This document shows, piece by piece, positions 9,598 to 18,326 of a DNA stretch of 57,961 nt. The DNA lies in contig CAIJZX010000033.1 in assembly GCA_903825245.1 (NCBI GenBank), positions 1 through 57,961 on the forward strand, read 5' to 3'. This DNA is from Candidatus Kerfeldbacteria bacterium (GTDB lineage Bacteria; Patescibacteriota; Patescibacteriia; SBBC01; CAIJZX01). The position numbers and the translations under genes were made by a program. The notes under the pieces were generated by a model. The model was not told the DNA's origin. It worked only from the letters and a program-made list of their open reading frames with translations, and did not search any database. Position 1 is the stretch's first letter. Each line of letters opens with the position of its first letter.

Positions 9598-9858
9598 GTG
9601 AAACGTAAAACAAACCAAGTCAATCATCGGTTGCACCTTGTACTCACACAGGAGCAGAGCGCAGCGCTCACCAAACTCGGTCAGGAGCTCAACTCTGGGT
9701 CACATGTAGGAACGATCCGAACCGCCATCGATGTTCTCGCTCACATCGTCGAAGGAGCTTCAAACGGCGGCCAGTTGATCCTTCGCACTGCCGACGGGAA
9801 AGAACGCGAAATCATTTTCGTCCCGCTCATCCCCTGCCTGCCGCACAAGCATGAATAA
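9598..9858 (+). CDS. Small ribbon-helix-helix-like protein
   Basis: GTG start with CGGAGG SD; RLHLVLTQEQSAALTKLGQELNSGSHVGTIRTAIDVLAHIVE. Confidence 0.55.
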   Translation: MKRKTNQVNHRLHLVLTQEQSAALTKLGQELNSGSHVGTIRTAIDVLAHIVEGASNGGQLILRTADGKEREIIFVPLIPCLPHKHE

Positions 9859-9862
9859 CCGC

Positions 9863-9891
9863 AACGGAATTGTCTCAGTTCCGTTTTTTTC
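9863..9891 (+). terminator. Rho-independent terminator
   Basis: AACGGAA...TTCCGTT with T tract. Confidence 0.7.
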
Positions 9892-9917
9892 TTTCCTACA
9901 ACCGCCTCCGCACTTTC

Positions 9918-10451
9918 TCAGACTAACCGAAAGTGCTTCGAAATTTCTCGCGCCGTTCGCGCCGGTGAAAGATTCGTCGTGTCAACAGTCAGTGTATTCG
10001 GTACCGGCACCGGCGCGAGCACATCGTATTTCTTCATCAGCGCCCGAAGGTGCTTCACCTTTTTGATTTTGCTGAACTTTTTTCGAGATTCGCTCCTCAC
10101 GCGTTGTTCGAGCACTGTCTGCGTACATCGCAACTGTACAAAATACACCGGCACATGAACACGGTTCATCCGGCGTACCAACCGTTTCATTTCCCTGTCG
10201 TCTACTTCAGCCGCATATACGTACGTCGTGATAACACCTTTCACCTTATACTTCGCTGCCGCCTCAAGTATTTCAGTGCGATACTTCTCGATCAGCTCTT
10301 CAAACGGTTTACTTCCCCAATCAAATACTGCACTCAGCAATTCAATCGTCAGATGATTGTGTAAGACTTTGTAACCGGTTTGTTTGGCGAGTGCATTGGC
10401 GACGGTGAGTTTCCCGACTCCCGGCGCACCGGTGAGAACAACGAGTTTCAT
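9918..10451 (-). CDS. P-loop kinase-like protein (AAA/shikimate-kinase-like)
   Basis: GAPGVGKLTVANALA Walker A. Confidence 0.75.
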   Translation of the reverse strand: MKLVVLTGAPGVGKLTVANALAKQTGYKVLHNHLTIELLSAVFDWGSKPFEELIEKYRTEILEAAAKYKVKGVITTYVYAAEVDDREMKRLVRRMNRVHVPVYFVQLRCTQTVLEQRVRSESRKKFSKIKKVKHLRALMKKYDVLAPVPVPNTLTVDTTNLSPARTAREISKHFRLV

Positions 10452-10514
10452 GTTTCGAGTATAGCACTAATGGACAGACTTGACTCCACCTAAAACACGT
10501 TGTAGTTTGCAGTT

Positions 10515-10931
10515 GTGGCTTGGATCAACGCACTCATGCCGTTTTATTATACCCAACCCGAACTATCGAGCCTCCGTCGTAAACTTCGCCGACAAGCCAC
10601 CATGCCCGAAGTGATGCTTTGGCACCATCTCCAGTGTCGGCGACTTTTGGGCTATAAATTCCGCCGTCAGCACAGCATTGGAAAGTATGTGCTAGATTTT
10701 TATTGTCCTGAACTCCGGCTTGGTATCGAGGTTGATGGCGGTCAGCATAGCGATCCGATCATCGCAGAGCATGATGCTATGCGTACCGAGTGGCTACATC
10801 ATTTCCGGGTTACCATGCTTCGTTTCAATAACGCCGACGTCATGAACAATCGTAGCGGCGTCATCGAGCGGATTGCTGAGGTGATAGTTCAACTCGAAAC
10901 AAAACGAAGCCACCCCGACTCCCAGACTTGA
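10515..10931 (+). CDS. DUF559 endonuclease-like protein (copy 1)
   Basis: MPEVMLWHHLQCRRLLGYKFRRQHSIGKYVLDFYCPELRLGIEVDGGQH; paralogous to 46571-47023. Confidence 0.85.
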   Translation: MAWINALMPFYYTQPELSSLRRKLRRQATMPEVMLWHHLQCRRLLGYKFRRQHSIGKYVLDFYCPELRLGIEVDGGQHSDPIIAEHDAMRTEWLHHFRVTMLRFNNADVMNNRSGVIERIAEVIVQLETKRSHPDSQT

Positions 10932-10943
10932 TCCGAGGTGTTC

Positions 10944-11023
10944 GCCACCCCTCCACGACCTCCTCTTCCCGCTGCGGCGGGTTGCCCTCCACACACGTGG
11001 AGGGCTTGAGTGGAGGGGGTGGC
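10944..11023 (+). repeat. DUF559-linked palindromic element, copy E (nested)
   Basis: GCCACCCCTCCAC ... CCCTCCAC-acac-GTGGAGGG ... GTGGAGGGGGTGGC, then GCAT. Confidence 0.7.
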
Positions 11024-11066
11024 GCATATCAAAAACTAGCCGAAGCAAAAAATGTTACTTTTCGTT

Positions 11067-11110
11067 CCCTCCCCGTGTGGGGAGGGAGTGGCCAAAGGCC
11101 GAGGGTGGCG
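11067..11110 (+). repeat. DUF559-linked palindromic element, copy F
   Basis: CCCTCCCCgtgtGGGGAGGGAGTGGCCAAAGGCCGAGGGTGGCG. Confidence 0.7.
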
Positions 11111-11115
11111 TCGTT

Positions 11116-11133
11116 CCGCGCCCATGGGCGCGG
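11116..11133. repeat. 18-bp perfect palindrome
   Basis: CCGCGCCCATGGGCGCGG. Confidence 0.7.
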
Positions 11134-11150
11134 CGGTGCTGGGCTCTACC

Positions 11151-11170
11151 CCTGCCTGCCGGCAGGCAGG
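11151..11170. repeat. 20-bp perfect palindrome CCTGCCTGCCGGCAGGCAGG
   Basis: Directly read. Confidence 0.8.
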
Positions 11171-11219
11171 CCGGACCGTGTTACGGGATCGAAGAGACGA
11201 GAGTCACATTACAAGTAAT

Positions 11220-11603
11220 TTATAATCCGTATGAATGCAAACAAGGAGTGTAGAGTTCTTGTGCACTTTTTTGATCTTTAGCTAAATCTGCCTGATCAGG
11301 CTCAATTGTAACTTTTTCTGACTTCAAACAAGTTGGTGGATTTGCAAAATATGCGTCTAAATAACTTTGTCCTGGCTTTGGAACTGGATCCTTACTATAT
11401 TCAGTACATCGGTCATCTACTCTTGTCCATTTGCCATTTGTACTTAAATGAAATCCATTAGCACCGAGTTTTGATGCCAGGCTAGAATCAACTTTACTTT
11501 GACATGTGGCTCGTATATTTGCCGGTCTAACTTGTGACCAATAAAACACAAAACCTACCAGAATTACACCCACTCCACTCAGGATCACCCAAAGATACTT
11601 CAT
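11220..11603 (-). CDS. Hypothetical membrane-anchored protein
   Basis: N-terminal TM; AT-rich island. Confidence 0.6.
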   Translation of the reverse strand: MKYLWVILSGVGVILVGFVFYWSQVRPANIRATCQSKVDSSLASKLGANGFHLSTNGKWTRVDDRCTEYSKDPVPKPGQSYLDAYFANPPTCLKSEKVTIEPDQADLAKDQKSAQELYTPCLHSYGL

Positions 11604-11668
11604 AAAATGATTATATCACTTAAGTCAGTGCGGATTCAAATAATTAACAAGCATCAATAATATATATA

Positions 11669-12208
11669 CTACATAGGCTGGCTCAACCAATGTTCAAAAC
11701 CACTCTCATTGAATACCTTTGGAAGAACTATATTCTGAATACCTTTTTGTATTAATAAAGTATCGAATCCTTGTTGGCTATATGGATTGTGACTAGAAAT
11801 GTGATCTGAGCCACAAATAATTAATATATTCTCCATCAATACGTCTTTAACATTTCTGAACCAGATTAATTCCCTTTCTGGGTTCCATTTAGCAAGTTCA
11901 CGCCGAATTGGTTCTGCCGAAATTGTATTTAAATATCCCTGAACTTCAAGTTGTGTGGGCATACCAAAAGATTTTTTTTCTTCAATTGTTGGTTCAAAAT
12001 TAATATGCTTCAACTTTAATTCCTTTGATATTTTTAAAACAGTTGTCTTTTTAACCTTTTGATCTTCACCGATCTCAAAATTCCATTCCTCTGCCAAATA
12101 TTGTATTTCTTTTTCTTTGCATACTAATTTTACATATGCAACAAAATCATTTGTTTGATGAGACTTTGCTGTTTGAACATCATGATTAACTCCAACAATA
12201 TAAACCAT
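11669..12208 (-). CDS. Hypothetical protein
   Basis: Long AT-rich ORF, plausible amino-acid composition. Confidence 0.6.
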   Translation of the reverse strand: MVYIVGVNHDVQTAKSHQTNDFVAYVKLVCKEKEIQYLAEEWNFEIGEDQKVKKTTVLKISKELKLKHINFEPTIEEKKSFGMPTQLEVQGYLNTISAEPIRRELAKWNPERELIWFRNVKDVLMENILIICGSDHISSHNPYSQQGFDTLLIQKGIQNIVLPKVFNESGFEHWLSQPM

Positions 12209-12249
12209 AAATACTATACGGCCCGCCTTTCGGCGGGCCGTGTTTAGAC

Positions 12250-12465
12250 TTACTTAATTGTCCATTTATATCCGTTCACTTGCCCAAAATATGGATGAAG
12301 ATTAGTACCCGAAGCTGTTGATACCGTCACATTGGTCAGCCATGGCATGAGCGGGTTATATGGATCCTGATGAGTGTGAGGAAGATCAAAGTCATATGCA
12401 AGAGGTTCCAGATAGACTTTCTGAGGTTCGGGAGGGATTATGAGTACCATATTATTTCTTATCAT
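12250..12465 (-). CDS. Hypothetical small protein
   Basis: 72-codon ORF overlapping the dnaK end by 14 bp. Confidence 0.45.
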   Translation of the reverse strand: MIRNNMVLIIPPEPQKVYLEPLAYDFDLPHTHQDPYNPLMPWLTNVTVSTASGTNLHPYFGQVNGYKWTIK

Positions 12466-14359
12466 CCACTACTTCCCCCTCAACCGGCCCTTTATCAGCG
12501 CCCGGGGCGGCATTTGCCCCTTCTGGAGCCCCTGTCTGAGGCCCATTTTGGGCCTGGGAAGCGGCTTGGTTCATGGCCTGGCCAATCTTCTGCATTGAGT
12601 CGGAAAGCGCTTTCGTCGCGTTTTCGAGGGCTGTCTTGTCGGTCGAGTCTTTCAGGGCCTTCAGGTCGTTGATCTTCCCTTCCACCTCGGCCCGGACATC
12701 GGCCGGAACTTTATCGCCCGCGTCCTTCAATGCTTTCTCGGCGGTGTAGGACATCGTTTCGGCCAGGTTCTTCGCCTCAATCATTTCCTTCTTCTTCGCG
12801 TCGTCGGCGGCGTGCATCTCAGCATCCTTGCGGAGCTTCTCGACTTCCTCTTTCGAGAGGCCGGTCGACCCTTGGATGGTGATGTTCGCTTCTTTGTTCG
12901 TCGTCTTCTCTTTCGCGCTGACTTTCAAGATACCGTTGGCATCGATGTCGAAGGTGACTTCCACTTGCGGGACGCCGCGCGGTGACGGTGGAATACCGCC
13001 GAGGATGAACTTGCCGAGGGTCTTGTTATCGGCGGCCATCGGACGTTCACCTTGGAGGACGTGAATTTCGACGGAGGTTTGATTATCGCTGGCCGTGCTG
13101 AACACCTGTGACTTCGAGGTCGGGATCGTCGTGTTGCGATCGATCAGCGGCGTCATCACGGCGCCCATGGTTTCGAGACCCATCGACAGCGGCGTCACGT
13201 CGAGGAGGAGAACGTCTTTGACTTCACCTTGGAGAACACCGGCTTGAACGGCCGCGCCGATAGCGACGACTTCATCCGGGTTAACGCTGACATTCGGTTT
13301 CTTGCCGAAGAACTTTTCAACAGCTTGTTGCACCATCGGCATGCGCGTCATACCGCCGACGAGAATGACTTCGTTAATGTCGGAGGTTTTTAATCCGGCG
13401 TCGTCGAGTGCTTTCTGGGTCGGGATGAGCGTCTGGTCGACGAGATCGCGAACAAGGTTTTCTAACTGCGCGCGGGTGAACTTCAGAACGAAGTGGAGCG
13501 GACCGGCGCTTCCTTGCGTGATGAACGGCAAGTTAATTTCCGTTTCCATCGCGGTTGACAGTTCGTGCTTGGCTTTTTCCGCGGCTTCTTTCAGGCGTTG
13601 TAAGGCCATCTGATCTTTCGATAAATCAACGCCTTGTTCTTTACGGAATTCATCGAACATCCAGTGGATGATCTTCTGGTCGAAGTCATCGCCACCGAGG
13701 TGCGTGTCGCCGTTGGTGGATTTCACTTCGACGGTATCAGCCGAGACTTCGAGAATGGAAACGTCGAACGTTCCCCCGCCAAGATCATAAACGGCGATCT
13801 TTTCATCTTTCTTCTTGTTGAATCCGTAGGCAAGTGCGGCGGCTGTCGGTTCGTTGATAATGCGTTTCACATCGAATCCGGCAATGCGACCGGCGTCTTT
13901 CGTGGCTTGGCGCTGGGCATCATCGAAGTACGCCGGGACAGTAATGACAGCTTCGGTAATTTTCTCACCGAGTTTCGCTTCGGCGTCAGCTTTCAGTTTC
14001 TGGAGTACCATCGCCGAGATTTCCTGCGGCGTGTAATCCTTGCCGCTCATTTCAACCTTTACACCTTCGCCACCTTGGACCATCTTAAACGGTAAGACTT
14101 TCAAGTCACGTTGAACTTCCGCGTCGTCCCAACGTCGGCCGATCAGGCGCTTAATCGAATACAGCGTGTTCGTCGGGTTGACGACCGCTTGGCGTTTCGC
14201 CACCATACCGACCAACCGTTCGCCGGTCTTCGAGATCGCGACGATTGACGGCGTGGTTCGGACACCTTCCGCGTTTTCTAAAATTTTTGGTTCACCGCCT
14301 TCGATGACGGCCATCGCCGAGTTGGTCGTACCGAGGTCAATACCGAGGATCTTTGCCAT
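12452..14359 (-). CDS. dnaK: Chaperone DnaK (Hsp70)
   Basis: [32 protein letters not shown]..., full length 635 aa. Confidence 0.99.
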   Translation of the reverse strand: MAKILGIDLGTTNSAMAVIEGGEPKILENAEGVRTTPSIVAISKTGERLVGMVAKRQAVVNPTNTLYSIKRLIGRRWDDAEVQRDLKVLPFKMVQGGEGVKVEMSGKDYTPQEISAMVLQKLKADAEAKLGEKITEAVITVPAYFDDAQRQATKDAGRIAGFDVKRIINEPTAAALAYGFNKKKDEKIAVYDLGGGTFDVSILEVSADTVEVKSTNGDTHLGGDDFDQKIIHWMFDEFRKEQGVDLSKDQMALQRLKEAAEKAKHELSTAMETEINLPFITQGSAGPLHFVLKFTRAQLENLVRDLVDQTLIPTQKALDDAGLKTSDINEVILVGGMTRMPMVQQAVEKFFGKKPNVSVNPDEVVAIGAAVQAGVLQGEVKDVLLLDVTPLSMGLETMGAVMTPLIDRNTTIPTSKSQVFSTASDNQTSVEIHVLQGERPMAADNKTLGKFILGGIPPSPRGVPQVEVTFDIDANGILKVSAKEKTTNKEANITIQGSTGLSKEEVEKLRKDAEMHAADDAKKKEMIEAKNLAETMSYTAEKALKDAGDKVPADVRAEVEGKINDLKALKDSTDKTALENATKALSDSMQKIGQAMNQAASQAQNGPQTGAPEGANAAPGADKGPVEGEVVDDKK

Positions 14360-14393
14360 ATGATTGTTGAATTACTCGTGTGAAATAAATGAG

Positions 14394-14504
14394 TTAACCC
14401 CGCACCACAATAGTAAAATATTGTTCGGCTTGAGGGTACGTTTGTAAATGAAATTCCATAAGGTATCGAATGATTGAGTTTGGTCTATTGTGGTGCGGGG
14501 TTAA
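14394..14504. repeat. Long inverted repeat LIR1 (20-bp arms)
   Basis: TTAACCCCGCACCACAATAG (14394-14413) / CTATTGTGGTGCGGGGTTAA (14485-14504). Confidence 0.85.
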
Positions 14505-14845
14505 GGACGAATCGTGAAAATACCTGGTTTATTTGTTTCTAAAAATTCGTGGAGGTCGAGAACATCATCGGCTTTGACGTGTCGCTGCGCATCCATATCC
14601 ACCACTTCATCAACCGTCAGATCAGTGACCAGACCTTGCGCCGTCATGCCGTTCGGATTCATCGACAATACTGACAGCAACGCGGTGCTGCAATTTTGGC
14701 AATCGATGTATGCCAGAATTTGTTGTTCGCGTTCGCCGATAATCCGCAGCTTCTGCAAGTCGTAGACGTTATTGCAAATCGGACAGCGCGCGTTCAGACG
14801 TAACAGATGATTGGGGTTAAATTGTGACGGTTGTTGTGGAGGCAT
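14501..14845 (-). CDS. Small zinc-ribbon-like protein in heat-shock cluster
   Basis: CPICNNVYDL...CQNC. Confidence 0.7.
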   Translation of the reverse strand: MPPQQPSQFNPNHLLRLNARCPICNNVYDLQKLRIIGEREQQILAYIDCQNCSTALLSVLSMNPNGMTAQGLVTDLTVDEVVDMDAQRHVKADDVLDLHEFLETNKPGIFTIRP

Positions 14846-14847
14846 TG

Positions 14848-14914
14848 ATCCCGTTAGAAGTGCGTGTAATGAAGTTTATTCTTCTGTCCCGTTAGGTCGC
14901 ACTTCTAACGGGAT
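14848..14914. repeat. Long inverted repeat LIR2 (17-bp arms)
   Basis: ATCCCGTTAGAAGTGCG (14848-14864) / CGCACTTCTAACGGGAT (14898-14914). Confidence 0.85.
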
Positions 14915-14996
14915 TGATGATGAGTGAAGTTATTCTCGAGTGGGCGACCCATGCTTGTGTCGTGTTCTACGCGATGGTGCGCCGCCCGCTTGAAGT

Positions 14997-15071
14997 CCCC
15001 TCCCTCTGCCCTTCGGGCATCTCCCTCCCGAAATCGGGAGGGAGACCCGGCGAAGCCGAGTGGGAGGGAGG
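14997..15071 (+). repeat. DUF559-linked palindromic element, copy G
   Basis: CCCTCCCGAAATCGGGAGGGAGACCCGGCGAAGCCGAGTGGGAGGGAG. Confidence 0.65.
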
Positions 15072-15081
15072 CGAATCTACC

Positions 15082-15501
15082 TTATGAAGCTTTCACTGAG
15101 ATTCGCCGCGGCTTCGCTTCGTCCGCTTTCGGGACAGTGATATGCAGAATGCCGTCTTTGTAGTTGGCTTCGGCTTTTTCTCCGATCACCGCTTTCGGTA
15201 ATGAGACGGCGCGGTAGAATGAACCGTAGCGCACTTCTTTGCGGTAGTAACTCTTGTCATCGACTTCCGACTTGTGCGATGATTGGCCGGAGATTTTGAG
15301 AATATTGTCTTCGATTTCGATGTTGACCTTCGATGGATCGATGCCGACGAGCGGCGTTTCGACGATGACGTTGTCCTTATCCTCGTACACATCCATAGCC
15401 GGGTTCATGATCCGTTGTGGGATCATCGGCATCCAGCTGGCATCGAGGAATCGGTCCATGTCATCCATCACATCCATCGGTGTCCATTTGACGATTGCCA
15501 T
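15082..15501 (-). CDS. Hsp20/alpha-crystallin small heat shock protein
   Basis: PAMDVYEDKDNVIVETPLVGIDPSKVNIEIEDNILKISG and GILHITVPK. Confidence 0.95.
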   Translation of the reverse strand: MAIVKWTPMDVMDDMDRFLDASWMPMIPQRIMNPAMDVYEDKDNVIVETPLVGIDPSKVNIEIEDNILKISGQSSHKSEVDDKSYYRKEVRYGSFYRAVSLPKAVIGEKAEANYKDGILHITVPKADEAKPRRISVKAS

Positions 15502-15572
15502 ATGTTTCGTGATTAATGATTATAGATTAAGGATTGAAATGCGGGTTTCTAACCCGCGATGGAAAACATTGT

Positions 15573-16073
15573 TTATTCGGCGACCACGACTTGCGCCGGT
15601 TCGAGGACTTTGTCCCCGGCCATGAATCCGGACTTCACTTCTTCGATAATCGTATCCGACTTCATGCCCTCTTTTTTGACTTTGGAAATAGCGTGGTGCT
15701 TTGTATGGTCAAATGGTTCGCCTTCGGTCTTGATCGGGGTGATGTTCATCGCTTTCAGCGCTTCTTCGAACTGGCGGAGTATATGGGTAATGCCTTTGAC
15801 CCATTCAATTTCCATCTGGTCTGCCGGAATATGCTTGATGGCGCGTTTCAGGTTGTCATAGATCGGCAGGAATTCCAGGACGACACTGCCTTGAGCAAAT
15901 TGGAAAATATCTGCTTTCTCTTTATCGGTTTGCTTCTTTAAGTTCAGGTAGTCGGCTTTCGCACGCTTCCACCCGTCCGTATGCTCAAGCAGTTGTTGTT
16001 CAAGCTTTCGAACTTTCTCTACAAGTTCGTTATCAGTATCTGGAGTTTGGCTGAGATTTGGCTGATCGTCCAT
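15573..16073 (-). CDS. grpE: Nucleotide exchange factor GrpE
   Basis: Start MDDQPNLSQ; WKRAKADYLNLKKQTDKEK...VLEFLPIYDNLKRAIKH; EVKSGFMAGDKVLEPAQVVVAE. Confidence 0.95.
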   Translation of the reverse strand: MDDQPNLSQTPDTDNELVEKVRKLEQQLLEHTDGWKRAKADYLNLKKQTDKEKADIFQFAQGSVVLEFLPIYDNLKRAIKHIPADQMEIEWVKGITHILRQFEEALKAMNITPIKTEGEPFDHTKHHAISKVKKEGMKSDTIIEEVKSGFMAGDKVLEPAQVVVAE

Positions 16074-16080
16074 TGAGATA

Positions 16081-16785
16081 TTAAACAGTCTGTAAGAGTG
16101 ATTGAGTAAAGCGCATGATGGCCATGTGTTCGCCGTAGTCTTGGCGCAACGGTCCGAGGAAACTGATGACGCCGTTGGCGCGTCGCGGAATACTATACTT
16201 CCCGATAAGCGTGCCACAGGTGGCGCTGAATGGATTATCTTTCCCGACCATGATATGCACATCGTTGCCAATATGGGTAAACATTTGTGCCATCACCACG
16301 TCGAGGTGATCGACCACTTTTGACAGGCTCTGCAGAACGTTGATGTCGGCGAATTCCGGTTGGCCGAAGAGGTTGGAGAGTCCGGTATAATACGTATCGG
16401 TTTTATCGAAGGCAACGATCACTGCTTCATCAATAATTTCCGCAATCGCTTTCGCTAGTTTCCGTAACATTTCCTGCTCCGAATCATGATGATGCTTAGC
16501 AACAGACTCAAGATGCTCGCGCTCGCGTTTGCCAACCGTTTCGGTCGGCATCGCCCGCTTCACGAACCATCGCCAGGCGGCTTCCGTCGGCACCCGTCCG
16601 GCCGAGGTGTGCGGTTGATGGAGAAAACCTTCGTCTTCCAAAACCGCCATATCGTTACGTACTGTAGCCGGCGAAACATCGAAACCATTTCGTCCGACGA
16701 GATGACCGGAGCTGATCGGCTTGGCCGATTCGGTATAGGTTTTGATGATGGTTTCCAGGAGTGCCTCCTGGCGATCGGAAATCAT
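16081..16785 (-). CDS. hrcA: Heat-inducible transcription repressor HrcA
   Basis: SDRQEALLETIIKTYTESAKPISSGHLV...SPATVRNDMAVLEDEGFLHQPHTSAGRVPT. Confidence 0.97.
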   Translation of the reverse strand: MISDRQEALLETIIKTYTESAKPISSGHLVGRNGFDVSPATVRNDMAVLEDEGFLHQPHTSAGRVPTEAAWRWFVKRAMPTETVGKREREHLESVAKHHHDSEQEMLRKLAKAIAEIIDEAVIVAFDKTDTYYTGLSNLFGQPEFADINVLQSLSKVVDHLDVVMAQMFTHIGNDVHIMVGKDNPFSATCGTLIGKYSIPRRANGVISFLGPLRQDYGEHMAIMRFTQSLLQTV

Positions 16786-16829
16786 AGAATTTGAGAGGGT
16801 TTATCGGCCATAGCCGTAGCGAAGGCCGA

Positions 16830-16856
16830 TTAGCAGTCTCACCCCGAGAGTGCTAA
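16830..16856 (-). promoter_or_regulatory. CIRCE operator
   Basis: TTAGCAGTC-N9-GAGTGCTAA, one mismatch to TTAGCACTC-N9-GAGTGCTAA. Confidence 0.9.
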
Positions 16857-16861
16857 TTTGT

Positions 16862-16890
16862 AGTATACCCCCACACCAAAGACCCGTCAA
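16862..16890 (-). promoter_or_regulatory. hrcA promoter (TTGACG-N17-TATACT)
   Basis: Lies immediately upstream of CIRCE in the minus sense. Confidence 0.8.
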
Positions 16891-16940
16891 CACCTGCACC
16901 AATACTCTCAATGAAGGCCTCTATTGGTGTGGGGGTATAC
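16863..16940. repeat. Long inverted repeat LIR3 (17-bp arms)
   Basis: GTATACCCCCACACCAA (16863-16879) / TTGGTGTGGGGGTATAC (16924-16940). Confidence 0.85.
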
Positions 16941-16992
16941 CCTATATTTTTAGGGTATCAAGTCTCCTACAAGGAGATAAAACCAATGACAA

Positions 16993-17018
16993 GAAAAAAC
17001 CGCACATCTGTGGTGCGG
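16993..17018 (-). terminator. Rho-independent terminator
   Basis: Minus: CCGCAC...GTGCGG TTTTTTC. Confidence 0.7.
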
Positions 17019-17020
17019 CG

Positions 17021-17548
17021 CTAGAAGCTCAACAATTTATACGTCTCAATCAAAGCGTTGTACAACAACATGCGGCTGTGTTCCGAGGTGATGTATGGAC
17101 GAGTGACGTGGTAGGAACGATGCCTGGCAAACTGTTCGTGTTCGTGGCCAACAATCATGTACGCTCCATCTATCGGATACCCAGGCGATGCGAGCGAGGC
17201 GATAACCACATCATCGGTGGCATCGGTTTGACAAAAATCGGCCACGTAGGAATTCGCATGTTCGACAATCGCCTTCCATTCGCCCTGGATCAAGGCCCGA
17301 TCTTTGAAACTGATGCAAGCGAACGTCAGTCGAGAGCGGTCTGCTTCCGTGAATCGATAAACGAAGAGGTAGAACAGCTGGTCAGTGCTTCGCCGAAAAT
17401 AATCGGCCGAAGCGAATCGTTCATGAGCGCCGAGTACGACATGAGCGCCGGCAGCGAACGAGGTGAAAAACCTATCGACTAACACCAGATTGTCGTAGGA
17501 AGTTGCATGTGCCGCAACATAGTCGCGAGCCTCACGTAGCTTGACCAT
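17021..17548 (-). CDS. Hypothetical protein
   Basis: SD GGGAGG, own promoter TTGACG-N17-TAGAGT and terminator. Confidence 0.7.
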   Translation of the reverse strand: MVKLREARDYVAAHATSYDNLVLVDRFFTSFAAGAHVVLGAHERFASADYFRRSTDQLFYLFVYRFTEADRSRLTFACISFKDRALIQGEWKAIVEHANSYVADFCQTDATDDVVIASLASPGYPIDGAYMIVGHEHEQFARHRSYHVTRPYITSEHSRMLLYNALIETYKLLSF

Positions 17549-17621
17549 GCTCCCTCCCTGGTTGGATGTAGGTTGTGAAGAACGGCGTTGATAAAGACTC
17601 TACTCTCGACACTCCACGCCG

Positions 17622-18326
17622 TCAAGAAATTTCTGATTTACGAACTATGTACCCAACTTGCAATTGCGGAGTTATCGGATGATCCCGACGATAAGAATAT
17701 AACGCATGATCTTCAAATGTGCACCGTGAGTCAAACATCATTTTCCCCTCTTGCACGCCCGCCGTTAATAACTGTTGGCGTGCAACAGATCGCAGATCAA
17801 GGCGGAAGTCGTAATCACGTTTTTGACATGCATCAGGCCACTGGGCGAACGCGGCGGCATCATTTTTCGACACAGTATAGTGATCAGCGCAAATACCTGG
17901 TGAGATGGAAACTAAGCAATCGCTCGCGATTGAAGGGAACGCTTCAATCCACCCCTGAAAAAACTTCAATAGTATTTCGGCTGCTAAACCGCGGCGACCG
18001 GCATGCACCATGCCAATCACCTGGCGTTTTGGATCATAGGCCGAAATCAGCAGACAATCTGCGGCGGTCATTGCTAAACCGACGTTTGGTTCAGCGGTTA
18101 TGAGTCCGTCCGTATCAGGAATAATAGTTCCGCCGTCCGACGCCGTTACGACGACAATGTTTGTGCCATGACACAAACCGGCGTGCACCGTTTCCGCTGG
18201 CCGTAAGCCATGTTGCGCAAGATAGTGCTGACGGTTCTCGAAACCACCGTTGATAGCCATCGTGCCGTCAATAGCTTCAGAATAACCGTGGACAAGGTTC
18301 GGGAAATCAGACCACCGTAACATCAC
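17622..18326 (-). CDS. YfiH/laccase-domain (purine nucleoside phosphorylase-like)
   Basis: LCHGTNIVVV, MTAADCLLI, GMVHAGRRGL, SPGICADHYTV. Confidence 0.9.
   Translation of the reverse strand: MMLRWSDFPNLVHGYSEAIDGTMAINGGFENRQHYLAQHGLRPAETVHAGLCHGTNIVVVTASDGGTIIPDTDGLITAEPNVGLAMTAADCLLISAYDPKRQVIGMVHAGRRGLAAEILLKFFQGWIEAFPSIASDCLVSISPGICADHYTVSKNDAAAFAQWPDACQKRDYDFRLDLRSVARQQLLTAGVQEGKMMFDSRCTFEDHALYSYRRDHPITPQLQVGYIVRKSEIS

Noticed and set aside
10928-11218. 96-aa ORF after DUF559 copy 1
   Set aside because: Composed of palindromic repeats translated incidentally (CLPAGRPD peptide).
12219-12241. GGCCCGCCTTTCGGCGGGCC hairpin as another member of the palindromic family
   Set aside because: No CCCTCC/GGAGGG or TGGCGC modules; looks like an ordinary terminator-type hairpin between genes.
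13634-14095. 153-aa ORF antisense to dnaK, and others across 12828-14363
   Set aside because: Antisense shadow ORFs of a strongly coding gene.
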